Shown: positions 49,295-57,316 of the stretch, piece after piece
Position numbering within the stretch: position 1 is the first letter of the stretch
How the letters are laid out: each line of letters opens with the position of its first letter
NCBI GenBank assembly: GCA_052103595.1
Contig: JBQEKC010000001.1
Location: forward strand, 558,001-622,000
From: CAMEGH01 sp052103595
Lineage (GTDB): Bacteria > Patescibacteriota > Saccharimonadia > Saccharimonadales > Saccharimonadaceae
Length of the DNA stretch: 64,000 nt
Direction: 5' to 3'
Position numbers and translations under genes: made by a program
The notes under the pieces: generated by a model
What the model saw: only the letters and a program-made list of their open reading frames with translations
What the model was told of the DNA's origin: nothing
The model's database searches: none

Positions 49295-50440
49295 ATGTGG
49301 GCCCTTCTGGCTGTTGTTTTGATCCTTGTGGCCATGCTGACGATTGACGTCTTTGGCGGCATTCGTGCACGCGCCCGCCACAATTCATTCGACTGGAAAG
49401 CAGTCGCACCGGTGAGTGATTTCACCGTGCTTGTCCCGCTCTACGGAAACGTCAAATACCTTGAAAACGCTGCCTATCTTGGGCGTTGTTCCGGTGATGT
49501 GGTGCTGTGTACTACCAGCGGCGAAACAAAAGAGTTCTACGCAGAACTTGAAACAATTGCCGCACAGTACGGATTGCGTATCTACCGCAGCCCTCATGCG
49601 CCTGTCACGACAACCAAAAAGCGTCGCACTGGTGGCACGATCCGCGACCGAATTGTGCGTGATGCGCTCAATCAGCTCCATAAAGATGGTACGCTCGGCA
49701 CCTATACTGTTTGTATTGATGCCGACACTACCACGGAGCAGCCGTTGAACATGCTTGTTGGTGCATTGCAGCAAAGTAAGGCAGATTTTGCCTCGGTGCA
49801 GCTGGTGCCGCAAACGCGCGGCTCAATGCTCGTGCAACTGCAGCGCCACGAATACCGCCTCAGCATGAAAATGCGCTGGCTGGTACCGTGGCTGCTGTCT
49901 GGTGCTTGCCATGCCGGTACCTCTGAAGCGTTTCGCGCTATCATGAACAAGCATTCGCTGTTCTTTCAGGGTAACGACGTGGAAACCGGCCTGTTGGGAG
50001 ATTTGCTTGGCTATAAAGCAACGCACATCCCTTTCTCGGTCTACACGAACATCCCCTCGAGCTTCCGCTCGTGGTGGCGCCAGCGTATTGCCTGGAGTGG
50101 TGGCGAGTTTCGTCTGTTCATCATCAACTGCCGATACGTCTTCAAACATCCTTTCTTGTGGATATACGGAGGCTTGATCGTCATTTTGCTGCTGGCAGCG
50201 CGCTGGTGGTTCTTGCTGAATCCGGGGTGGGTCATTCTTGGCGCCTTCCTGTTGTATGCAGCGATTATCACCTACATTCACTGGCCGAACCGTAACTGGT
50301 GGTTGCTGCTGATGCCGTTCTACTCGCTCGTGACAAATCTGATCATGCCAGCAATTGGCGTTGTCTGGTACTTTGTGATGGCGATCCCGGAACGTAACTT
50401 TGGAATTATTCAACCCCGCCGAAAGGAGGCGATCGTGTAG
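49295..50440 (+). CDS. Membrane glycosyltransferase family 2, processive type
   Basis: The 381-residue protein has an N-terminal TM (about 2-20), a GT2 domain and three or four C-terminal TMs (about 285-375). FTVLVPLYGN, VCIDADTTTEQ (DxD), FFQGNDVETG (with ND in place of ED), and RSWWRQRIAWSG (the QxxRW-like motif) match hyaluronan/cellulose synthase-type enzymes. It would build and export a polysaccharide using the sugar produced by the preceding gene. The spacing is 17 bases with AGAAAGGAAGT. Confidence 0.82.
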   Translation: MWALLAVVLILVAMLTIDVFGGIRARARHNSFDWKAVAPVSDFTVLVPLYGNVKYLENAAYLGRCSGDVVLCTTSGETKEFYAELETIAAQYGLRIYRSPHAPVTTTKKRRTGGTIRDRIVRDALNQLHKDGTLGTYTVCIDADTTTEQPLNMLVGALQQSKADFASVQLVPQTRGSMLVQLQRHEYRLSMKMRWLVPWLLSGACHAGTSEAFRAIMNKHSLFFQGNDVETGLLGDLLGYKATHIPFSVYTNIPSSFRSWWRQRIAWSGGEFRLFIINCRYVFKHPFLWIYGGLIVILLLAARWWFLLNPGWVILGAFLLYAAIITYIHWPNRNWWLLLMPFYSLVTNLIMPAIGVVWYFVMAIPERNFGIIQPRRKEAIV

Positions 50441-50445
50441 CACAT

Positions 50446-50511
50446 CAGGAGAGCTTGTCTCTCCTGGCACTACCAATGTTCATGATATTACCCCGTGACT
50501 ATTGGTAGTGA
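50446..50511. terminator. Two stem-loops after the glycosyltransferase gene
   Basis: CAGGAGA / TCTCCTG (50446-50466) is followed by a longer 10-bp stem CACTACCAAT / ATTGGTAGTG (50469-50511) with a 23-base loop. There is no strong U-run after the first; the second leads to AATAATTACTTTTTT. They probably separate the convergent genes. Confidence 0.5.
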
Positions 50512-50515
50512 ATAA

Positions 50516-51151
50516 TTACTTTTTTGGCTTACGAAGCGTTGCTCGCACAGCCGTAAGTGCAATAGTAGCCATACTTTTGGCGCGTGCTTTGAGTTTTTCT
50601 GCAGGTGTTGGCGCCATATTTTCGGCAAGCGCTTCCATCTCACGAAGGTTTTCTGGAGCCATCGCAGCACATGCACGCACATTGTCTCGTACCGCACCGC
50701 GATACATTAATGCCGCAAACTGGTGCGGGTCTTCCGGTGCGGCCGCCAGGTAATCAACAATTGCCTGCTTACTTTCAGCGTTTACGTAGTCGCCTGTTGG
50801 ATTGTAGAGATGGCAGGTCGCGAGAAGCGCATCTTCATCGCCAAGATATTCTTGCGCAATAGAGGCAAATGCTTCTTCGGGTTCAAATTCATCAAGTGCT
50901 GCGTGGGCAAATTCCCCAAACCGTGCAGCCGAACTATCGGTTAGCTCATCAAGTTTGCGTAGTGCACTCCGGCGACTTGCGCCACCTTCTCCTTGCATAA
51001 CACGCTCCAGCTGCTGACGTGTGGCATCACTAGCTTTGTCGAATTCAGCAATCGTTTCGGCAAGCGGCGTTTGCTGCTCTGCTTCAAGCTGACGAAATAA
51101 TTCATCTGCAGGCATGTTATGCTCGGCTGAGCTTGAAGATTCGTACTTCAT
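50516..51151 (-). CDS. Hypothetical acidic helical protein, 211 residues
   Basis: Soluble, Ala/Glu-rich and helical (DKASDATRQQLERVMQGEGG, FGEFAHAALDEFEPEEAFASIAQEYLGDEDALL), with a basic tail RATLRKPKK. No family recognised. ATG 51151 lies 9 bases after TATAAT. First of a group of small lone genes between 50.5 and 53.1 kb. Confidence 0.6.
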   Translation of the reverse strand: MKYESSSSAEHNMPADELFRQLEAEQQTPLAETIAEFDKASDATRQQLERVMQGEGGASRRSALRKLDELTDSSAARFGEFAHAALDEFEPEEAFASIAQEYLGDEDALLATCHLYNPTGDYVNAESKQAIVDYLAAAPEDPHQFAALMYRGAVRDNVRACAAMAPENLREMEALAENMAPTPAEKLKARAKSMATIALTAVRATLRKPKK

Positions 51152-51215
51152 AATAGTGCTATTATAAACTAAACTTATTATTTATGCAAGTGCTTTTGTT
51201 TTTTTCAAAAGAAAA

Positions 51216-51242
51216 ATCCCTTGCTACTGGTGGTAACAAGGG
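51216..51242. terminator. Stem-loop CCCTTG / CAAGGGG
   Basis: CCCTTG, a 14-base loop and CAAGGGG lie in a gap with A-rich sequence to the left (AAAAGAAAAAT), consistent with a leftward terminator for the gene at 51261. Confidence 0.55.
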
Positions 51243-51260
51243 GTGGTGAGAGGGGTCGAC

Positions 51261-51554
51261 CTACAGACCGAGTGCGTAGACTGCTAGGTCATTTTGATGC
51301 ATCATGAATCGTCGAAGACCCCGTTCAGGTATCAGATCGAACTCCTCTAGAATCGTTCCGTACGTGCACGCCATCGAGGCGTCACCCCGCTGTCGTGCAC
51401 TGTGCTGCAACTCCTCTACTTCGGCTCGCGATACCTTTCGATCAATCACGTCAAGCATCAGCCCAGTCAGGTGCAGCTGCTTGATCCAGTCGGCTTCCGT
51501 TCTGTTGCTCAGCCGCAGCGTCAGTGCGTAGCGGATCGTGCGCAAAGTACGCAT
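51261..51554 (-). CDS. Hypothetical protein, 97 residues
   Basis: Basic helical protein (MRTLRTIRYALTLRLSNRTEADW, DRKVSRAEVEELQHSARQRG). No recognised domain. ATG 51554 has GAGGA about 10 bases upstream, making it a better start than the GTG at 51563. It lies in the group of small accessory genes. Confidence 0.5.
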   Translation of the reverse strand: MRTLRTIRYALTLRLSNRTEADWIKQLHLTGLMLDVIDRKVSRAEVEELQHSARQRGDASMACTYGTILEEFDLIPERGLRRFMMHQNDLAVYALGL

Positions 51555-51635
51555 ATTCGTCACTTCCTCTTCTCAATGTACACTATGGCATTCATAGCTC
51601 ACATTATTATACAATAGTTTAAGTAAAAAAGAAAT

Positions 51636-51680
51636 AGCCTGTCTTTGTTGTAGCCTACATATAGCTACAAAAAGACAGGC
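51636..51680 (-). terminator. Long stem-loop terminator for the gene at 51687
   Basis: GCCTGTCTTT..GTAGC pairs with GCTAC...AAAGACAGGC (about 15 pairs with a small bulge); on the minus strand it is followed by TATTTCTTTTTT. Confidence 0.75.
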
Positions 51681-51686
51681 CAGTGT

Positions 51687-51860
51687 TCAGTCGTGCGACG
51701 GATCGTCGTCTTTAAAAATCCCGTAAAGTGAGTGCCTCCCTCTTAAGCGATTTTCGCGAGCTACATCACGAAACAGCTTATAGAAGAACACCAGTTCTTT
51801 TCGGTAGACAAACATTGCCGCGCCCCATACAAGCACAAGAAGCATCAGAACGAACAACAT
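51687..51860 (-). CDS. Small membrane protein, 57 residues
   Basis: Starts MLFVLMLLVLVWGAAMFVY (a TM segment of about 18 residues), then a basic juxtamembrane part (KLFRDVARENRLRGRH) and an acidic end (FKDDDPSHD). AAAGGTG lies about 10 bases before the ATG and a strong terminator follows, so it is probably real. Type I toxin-like in size, but no antisense RNA is evident. Confidence 0.55.
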   Translation of the reverse strand: MLFVLMLLVLVWGAAMFVYRKELVFFYKLFRDVARENRLRGRHSLYGIFKDDDPSHD

Positions 51861-51930
51861 ACATCATCACACCTTTCTTCATCAGAGAGTCTGAACAGGT
51901 ATATTATACCACAATATACCTACAATGCCA

Positions 51931-52440
51931 TTACTCGAGGTAAAGAAGTTCGCTCGCCATTTGTGCACCAATTGCCCGAGCGGCCAGCTGACGTGGTGTT
52001 TCTTGCTGCGCCTCAGAGCGCTGATGAATCACTTCCATCATGTTAGGATGTTCGGCAATCCACGGATAGCGACGGCGAGCGAGCTCGTAATCTGCCATAT
52101 CGCCGTGCCGAAGATAGAAGAAGTTCATGCTATCACCGCGCTGCAGCGTGGTATAAGCGCGCGACTGCAGTAGCAGCGCCAAGTAGTCGATATCGGCAAA
52201 CCCGCGACAAAATGCGTCATATTCACCCTTCGTGTTGCCTGTTTCGACCTTCGCTTCTACTAGCGCAGCGTTGCCAATTTCATGCATGAGCTGTAATGAT
52301 TCTTTCAGCTCGTCGTGGTGCATCTCGGCCTCGGGCTGCGTTGCTAAATAGTGAAGACTCAGCGCCGCATTTTGGTCGCTCATATCGTAGCTTGGAAAAT
52401 CTGGCTGTGGTTCAAAATGGATGAATTTTTTTGGTGACAT
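51931..52440 (-). CDS. Hypothetical protein, 169 residues
   Basis: Soluble protein starting MSPKKFIHFEPQPDFPSYD, His- and Glu-rich (MHHDELKESLQLMHEIGNA), no TM or signal. Not recognised. Transcription likely from TATAAT at 52465-52470. CTCC/GGAG near the start could form a hairpin over its ribosome site. Confidence 0.55.
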   Translation of the reverse strand: MSPKKFIHFEPQPDFPSYDMSDQNAALSLHYLATQPEAEMHHDELKESLQLMHEIGNAALVEAKVETGNTKGEYDAFCRGFADIDYLALLLQSRAYTTLQRGDSMNFFYLRHGDMADYELARRRYPWIAEHPNMMEVIHQRSEAQQETPRQLAARAIGAQMASELLYLE

Positions 52441-52648
52441 AGTGGTTTCTCCGTGTGGAGGTTTATTATACTACAAAAGCTGTTGCGCGCGGCGAAGAAT
52501 GGCAATTAATAAATCAATCCACTCGATCACCATACTGAGCGGTTGATTAGGGTAGGGAGATTTAGGGTTTTTGGTTGAGGGAAGAAGGGGATGTTCATGG
52601 GTCTAGTATGACACACTCTCCTCACCCATACGTCATATAGGGTATTCG

Positions 52649-53140
52649 TCAGACACCTAAAACTTGTAAAACAACTAGATCGCTCTCAGTCAATAGCTCC
52701 TCAATTTCATGACGCTCATCGCCCTTCATCCGCCAATAGGCAAATGCATTGCCAGGAGGAATAGCAGCACCCGGGTACGTGCCGATATTTGGATGGACGA
52801 GCATTAGGGAGGTTCTGTATACCCTTTTCGTCTCATCACGAGGTCTTACCTCGTACATAAACTCATTAGCCTTGTCCGGCTGCGTAGCAAGATACCGGTC
52901 CGCCTGCTCAACACTAGTGAACATGAACGACGAATATAGTCTGCTGGGCAAATCGGGGTCAATATTTCTCCGGGCGCGCTCGAACAACATCTCCATCTGG
53001 AGCCAAGGGTGGTCTGGTAACGCAAGTACAGTTCGACCCCAATTTCCGGCAGAAATAATACTCCCTACGGGAAGCTGTCTACTTGACACGTGATAGTAAG
53101 TTATTGCAAGCCTCTCTTTACTGCCTTTCATCTGATTCAA
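52649..53140 (-). CDS. DUF2441-like protein, 163 residues
   Basis: The pattern TYYHVSSRQLPVGSIISAGNWGR, QMEMLFERARRNIDPDLPSRLYSSFMF, ANEFMYEVRP resembles DUF2441/ADP-ribosyltransferase-fold proteins from memory ('yHv', 'E..fE..R...P..PSR..s.f'). That would suggest an enzyme acting on a nucleotide or a toxin, but I cannot test it. The start is TTG at 53140 or ATG at 53131. The 130 bases upstream up to 53270 hold no gene that I can see. Confidence 0.4.
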   Translation of the reverse strand: MNQMKGSKERLAITYYHVSSRQLPVGSIISAGNWGRTVLALPDHPWLQMEMLFERARRNIDPDLPSRLYSSFMFTSVEQADRYLATQPDKANEFMYEVRPRDETKRVYRTSLMLVHPNIGTYPGAAIPPGNAFAYWRMKGDERHEIEELLTESDLVVLQVLGV

Positions 53141-53270
53141 ACACTCTCTAGCTGTTAATTAGATATTGCCAAAATTGCTGTTAGGATCTCGTCATCGACG
53201 AAGGTGGTTTTTGAGATAGGGATTTTTTGGATTTGGTCATGACTTTTTGTCGCAATCAACATAATACATA

Positions 53271-53759
53271 TCACACATGTGGCAACGGCGTGTCCTTTTG
53301 AGATTTACGAGAGATTGTAAGATACTCCACTAACACCAGACCGGCCCCGATGCATGTCGCAATAAAAGCCAACATACCCCAGAACATCCATCCTTCAATA
53401 GATGCACCGAGGAGACTAAGAATTTGAACAGTAAAAAACATACTCACAAGGAGAAGGATCGCTACTGCAAAGACGTGAATCGACCAGTCGTACGCCCTCA
53501 TTCGCAGACTTTCGCTCACTTTAAATATCACATACATGCGCCCGGGCTCTCTGTATTTTAGCTGAGCAGCCGACATAATAAGGTGTAGTGCGGCAAAAAA
53601 TGCAGAAAATCCAACAGTATACGCAAGATATTTCCATAAGATATTTGTATCCGGAATGACGAAGTATGTTGCAACTATTGCAGCCGAAAAGATAAATCGA
53701 TACTGCTCGCGAAATTTTGCATTATCATCGATGTCTTTGTATGCTAGCTTCGCATTCAT
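53271..53759 (-). CDS. Four-TM membrane protein coupled to hsdR
   Basis: A 162-residue protein with TMs at about 22-40, 45-66, 93-117 and 122-147, a charged N-terminus (YKDIDDNAKFREQYRF) and a short cytoplasmic tail. The ATG overlaps the hsdR stop (ATGA), so it is translated with the restriction subunit. Membrane partners in defence operons are often abortive-infection effectors; this is inference. No family recognised. Confidence 0.6.
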   Translation of the reverse strand: MNAKLAYKDIDDNAKFREQYRFIFSAAIVATYFVIPDTNILWKYLAYTVGFSAFFAALHLIMSAAQLKYREPGRMYVIFKVSESLRMRAYDWSIHVFAVAILLLVSMFFTVQILSLLGASIEGWMFWGMLAFIATCIGAGLVLVEYLTISRKSQKDTPLPHV

Positions 53760-56134
53760 AAAGACAACTCCTCCGCGGCATATAGCTCTTTTTGCAGCTC
53801 CAGATAATCATGCACAATCTCTTGAGCAGTACCGAGCTGCGCTTCAGCATCATGCAGTGTGCGATACTTGAGGTCTACAAGGCTTTTCAGCTTTTGCAGA
53901 CTAAGCTCTTTTTCGCCCTCTCGTTCGTAAATGTCGAGGATAAACGTCACAAATTCACGTTCGTCGTCATCTAGCTGTTCCAAGTAGTACTCGCGCACCA
54001 ATCCTGCTCGTTCGACGCGTGTCATTGTGTCTTTTGCGTAGGCAATATAGCGCAGTACGTCGTATACGTCGCTGTCTTCGGCATCAATAAGCTCTTTGAG
54101 CGCTTGCAGCTTCTCCTCTTCGAATCCGCGCTCTGCGAGCCCTACTAGTAACGCCTCGCGAGTTTGCGGATCGGACCATTGTTTGCGTAAGTCATCTTCG
54201 TCTGCAAACAAGTCTGGCAATTCACCAAATAACTTCTCTAGGAATTCTTGCGGCGACACAGGCTTGCCATCCATATAAAACTTCGTATCGACAGTGTATT
54301 TAATTTCGCGAGTTTTACCATCGGCAAATCGCACTACTGTCTTTTGTGTTTTTTCATCGGGTGTATCAAGTGGCGACCCATCGTAATCTGGTGCTGGTGT
54401 ATCTATTAATGGGGCAGTGTCGATGGTGATCTCTGTCGGCTGATATTCTACGTCAACATTCATCTCGACTTCTTTTTTCTCCACCTCTTGCGGCTCGCCA
54501 TCCCACGCCGGGTCCTCAAACTTCGCATCATTGCCATAAAAGTCCACAATCGTGAAATAATCTTTATTGTCGTACAGTCGCGTACCACGCCCCACAATCT
54601 GCTTGAACTCCACCATACTGCCGACGTTGCGCATCAGCACAATAAATCGCACATTACGCGCATCTACACCAGTCGAAAGTTTGCGGCTCGTCGTTACGAT
54701 CGTCGGCACTTGCTTTTCATTATCACGAAAATCTTCCAGATGCTCATCGCCAATCTTACCCTCGGTCGCCGTCACTCGTACGCAATAATTACGATCATCA
54801 CCCAATGTTCCGGCAGGCTTGTGCTTGTTGATATAATCCCGCACCATCGCCGCGTGCTTTTCGTCGTTACAAAATACAATTGTCTTTTGGTTCGGATCGA
54901 TTTGCTCCAGCATAATCTGCACCAGCCGCTCTTCGCGCTCAGGCAGATATATCTTGCGATTAAAATCACTCAACGTATACTCACGCGATTCATCTACCTC
55001 GCCACTCTCCACATAATCAGTCGGGTTAAACACATAGCGATCCATCGTAGTCGTCACGCGCTTTACCTTAAACGGTGTCAAGAATCCATCTTCAATCCCC
55101 TGCTTCAGTGAATACGTATACTTCGGCTCACCAAAATACTCATACGTATCCACGTTATCATCGCGCTTTGGTGTCGCCGTCAGCCCCAAATGCGTTGCGC
55201 CAGCAAAATGATCCAACACCTCACGCCAACTGCTCTCATTGCCTGCTCCCCCACGGTGACACTCATCGATAATCACTAGGTCAAAGAAGTCCGCCGGATA
55301 ATCCATATAATACGGCTTATCAGGCTGCCCCGCAGGCTTGCCCGCAATCGCCTGATAAATACTAAAGAAAATATTGCCATTAGTCGGTATCTTACCCTTT
55401 TTGCGAATCGCCTCGCCATTCACTCGCACAATCTCGCTCTCCAGTGGCTCAAAATCACCCATCGCCTGCTCGATCAAGATATTGCGGTCGGCAATAAAGA
55501 GGATTCGTGGTCGTCGCTCGTCACCCCGCCTGTTCCAGCGTGACTGAAACAACTTCCACGCCACCTGAAACGCAATCGTCGTTTTGCCCGTACCCGTCGC
55601 CAGCGTCAGTAGCACCCTGTCTTCGCCGCCCGATATCGCTCGTACTGCTGCATTGATGGCGTTTTCTTGATAATACCGTGGCCGATGCTTGATGATCTGA
55701 TACGGCTCCACCAGCGCCTCGTACTGCGGATGGCTAATGTCATCAAACGTCATCACGAACAAATCATCGGGCGTGTGATACGCCTCTACAAATTCACCCC
55801 GCCCCGTCTTCATGTCGAAGAAGTATATGCCACGCCCATTGGTGCTATACACAAACCGCACATTCAGCGTCTCGGCATAGTTCTTCACCTGCTCTAGCCC
55901 GTCAGTGATTTCTTTGTCTTCGGCCTTTGCTTCCACGATCGCCAGTTTTTGGTTTTTGTACGCCAGCACATAGTCGGCTTTCTTTCGCTTGCCACGCTGC
56001 CCTGCACCGATCAAGCGACCATCGGTAAACTCATACTCGTCGATGATCTCCGAGCCGATCGTTTCGTTCCGCCCCCATTTGCTGCTTTTAAGCATCGGGT
56101 TTATCAACTCTCGCCGCGTCGTCGCTTCATTCAT
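53756..56134 (-). CDS. hsdR: Type I restriction enzyme, R (restriction/translocase) subunit
   Basis: HsdR, 792 residues, EcoEI-like: an N-terminal nuclease domain with DYVLAYKNQKLAIVEAKAEDKE (PD-(D/E)xK, EAK about 70), Walker A LATGTGKTT (about 170), DEAD box VIIDECHRGGAG (DECH, about 275), TATPKRD (motif III), and the C-terminal helicase motif TTSRKLSTGVD...VGRGTRLYD. It hydrolyses ATP to translocate DNA and cuts at a distance when the HsdM2S complex meets an unmodified target. All motifs look intact. It follows hsdS by 20 bases. Confidence 0.95.
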   Translation of the reverse strand: MNEATTRRELINPMLKSSKWGRNETIGSEIIDEYEFTDGRLIGAGQRGKRKKADYVLAYKNQKLAIVEAKAEDKEITDGLEQVKNYAETLNVRFVYSTNGRGIYFFDMKTGRGEFVEAYHTPDDLFVMTFDDISHPQYEALVEPYQIIKHRPRYYQENAINAAVRAISGGEDRVLLTLATGTGKTTIAFQVAWKLFQSRWNRRGDERRPRILFIADRNILIEQAMGDFEPLESEIVRVNGEAIRKKGKIPTNGNIFFSIYQAIAGKPAGQPDKPYYMDYPADFFDLVIIDECHRGGAGNESSWREVLDHFAGATHLGLTATPKRDDNVDTYEYFGEPKYTYSLKQGIEDGFLTPFKVKRVTTTMDRYVFNPTDYVESGEVDESREYTLSDFNRKIYLPEREERLVQIMLEQIDPNQKTIVFCNDEKHAAMVRDYINKHKPAGTLGDDRNYCVRVTATEGKIGDEHLEDFRDNEKQVPTIVTTSRKLSTGVDARNVRFIVLMRNVGSMVEFKQIVGRGTRLYDNKDYFTIVDFYGNDAKFEDPAWDGEPQEVEKKEVEMNVDVEYQPTEITIDTAPLIDTPAPDYDGSPLDTPDEKTQKTVVRFADGKTREIKYTVDTKFYMDGKPVSPQEFLEKLFGELPDLFADEDDLRKQWSDPQTREALLVGLAERGFEEEKLQALKELIDAEDSDVYDVLRYIAYAKDTMTRVERAGLVREYYLEQLDDDEREFVTFILDIYEREGEKELSLQKLKSLVDLKYRTLHDAEAQLGTAQEIVHDYLELQKELYAAEELSL

Positions 56135-56153
56135 AACTACTTACGATTATACC

Positions 56154-56681
56154 TTATTTTGCTGTGGAAAACGCCTCTTGCAGGAGTGATTGACGTAAGT
56201 CGGTGAGTTTGGTGAGTTTTTTAGTGTATTGTGATTCGAGTTCACGAGATTTTGACAGAGCAGAATCGAGTTTTATTACAATTTCTTTCTGAATATCAAG
56301 ATTTGGTAAGTCAATCTTTATATCCTTAATCCTCGTAAGAGCAAGTTTTGGTTGAGCAGACTGCTTCACCTCTGCAAGAGCCTGACCTCTAAATAATTCC
56401 GAAGTTGTAAAATAGTAAAGGTATCTCGTGTCTATATCGCTACCTGGAACAAGCCGACACGCATTTTCCGTCAGGTTTGCACCATCGAGTTCGTCTGGCA
56501 CGATCCCTGTTACGCCAATCGTACCGGCAATACTTAAGAATATATCAGTTTTGTTTATGATGTATCGTGAAATCTGCTCGTGTATTTTTTCAGTAATATA
56601 TCTTAAGTCGCTCATATCAACACCACCCCGCCCATCAAAATCCGTCACACGTATATATGGAAACGACGTAGGAATATTCAC
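56154..56681 (-). CDS. hsdS: HsdS C-terminal half: second target-recognition domain
   Basis: This 175-residue frame is the second half of a type I specificity subunit: FPYIRVTDFDGRGGVDMSDL, GTIGVTGIVPDELDGANLTENACRLVP, QPKLALTRIKDIKIDLPNLDIQKEIVIKLD, and a helical spacer ending LRQSLLQEAF. In the same frame the DNA continues upstream without a stop to the (CA)8 repeat (RLGDICAVLGGKRLPKGEKLV), which is the normal start of a recognition domain. A GTG at 56681 could allow independent translation, but no good ribosome site is visible. See the repeat at 56741. Confidence 0.8.
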   Translation of the reverse strand: MNIPTSFPYIRVTDFDGRGGVDMSDLRYITEKIHEQISRYIINKTDIFLSIAGTIGVTGIVPDELDGANLTENACRLVPGSDIDTRYLYYFTTSELFRGQALAEVKQSAQPKLALTRIKDIKIDLPNLDIQKEIVIKLDSALSKSRELESQYTKKLTKLTDLRQSLLQEAFSTAK

Positions 56682-56734
56682 AAGTTTTTCGCCCTTCGGA
56701 AGTCTCTTTCCACCGAGAACTGCACATATATCGC

Positions 56735-57316
56735 CTAATCTGTGTGTGTGTGTGTGCTATCATCAACACTCAAATACTTATGCAAAATACTCTTTTGCAA
56801 CGCCGCCACATTATCCAAATTTCGCCGCATCAAAACTTCCGCCGCCGAAATCCGCTCAAACGCCGCATCCAACCTCGCCACCACCCGCCGCTGCTCTTCG
56901 AGCGATGGGAGTACGAAGTCTATGTTTCGAATTTGCTTCACAGATATATGTTTAACTGTAGTGAATACAGTTACGTCTTCGATTTCCTTCAGGTGTTTAT
57001 TTATGCCATAGAAGAAGTATCTTGGATCCAAGAAATCTGAATCTTCGCGCAGACGGCATACTCGCTGATTAAGTAATGCTGGTTCACCCCTCCATTCATA
57101 GCACTTAAACTCTCCATCCATGCCTATCAGGTAGTCGCCTGCATATACTAGATACTTTTCATCATACTCACCTGTATAGTTAGTCTCTGTCGAGTAGCCG
57201 TTTTTAATATCGCGAATTCGTATCAAGCCTATGCCTTCGTCTCTAGAAAAGTTTTTCGACGAAAAGGCGAAGCCGCTGTCAAACTCACAAACATCGCCAA
57301 GTTTTACGGTTTTCAT
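56735..57316 (-). CDS. hsdS: HsdS N-terminal half: first target-recognition domain
   Basis: MKTVKLGDVCEFDSGFAFSS opens a type I S subunit; IRIRDIKNG, RVCRLREDS, YFFYGINKHL and the central helical spacer FVLPSLEEQRRVVARLDAAFERI follow. The frame stops at residue 193 (DDSTHTHTD) right after eight CA units. Loss of one CA unit, or gain of two, would run on into the second domain and give a 386-residue subunit of normal length. Single-domain S subunits can work as dimers, so this form may itself be active with a palindromic target. The ATG overlaps the preceding stop by 4 bp. Confidence 0.85.
   Translation of the reverse strand: MKTVKLGDVCEFDSGFAFSSKNFSRDEGIGLIRIRDIKNGYSTETNYTGEYDEKYLVYAGDYLIGMDGEFKCYEWRGEPALLNQRVCRLREDSDFLDPRYFFYGINKHLKEIEDVTVFTTVKHISVKQIRNIDFVLPSLEEQRRVVARLDAAFERISAAEVLMRRNLDNVAALQKSILHKYLSVDDSTHTHTD
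56741..56756. repeat. (TG)8/(CA)8 dinucleotide repeat in hsdS: likely phase-variation switch
   Basis: Eight TG units in the plus strand, eight CA units in the coding strand, located between the two halves of hsdS. Reading AGC-ACA-CAC... gives a TAG stop just after the repeat with 8 units; with 7 or 10 units the frame passes into the second half. Confidence 0.93.

Noticed and set aside
51687..51860. Type I toxin (small hydrophobic peptide with antisense RNA)
   Set aside because: Size and TM fit, but no promoter for an antisense RNA is visible, so I list it only as a small membrane protein.
52441..52648. Possible structured RNA between 52.44 and 52.65 kb
   Set aside because: Purine-rich GGGTAGGGAG-like text but no stable fold or flanking promoter/terminator that I can support.
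56428..56955. 175-codon frame opposite hsdS
   Set aside because: Low-complexity antisense frame across the CA repeat; hsdS motifs lie on the minus strand.
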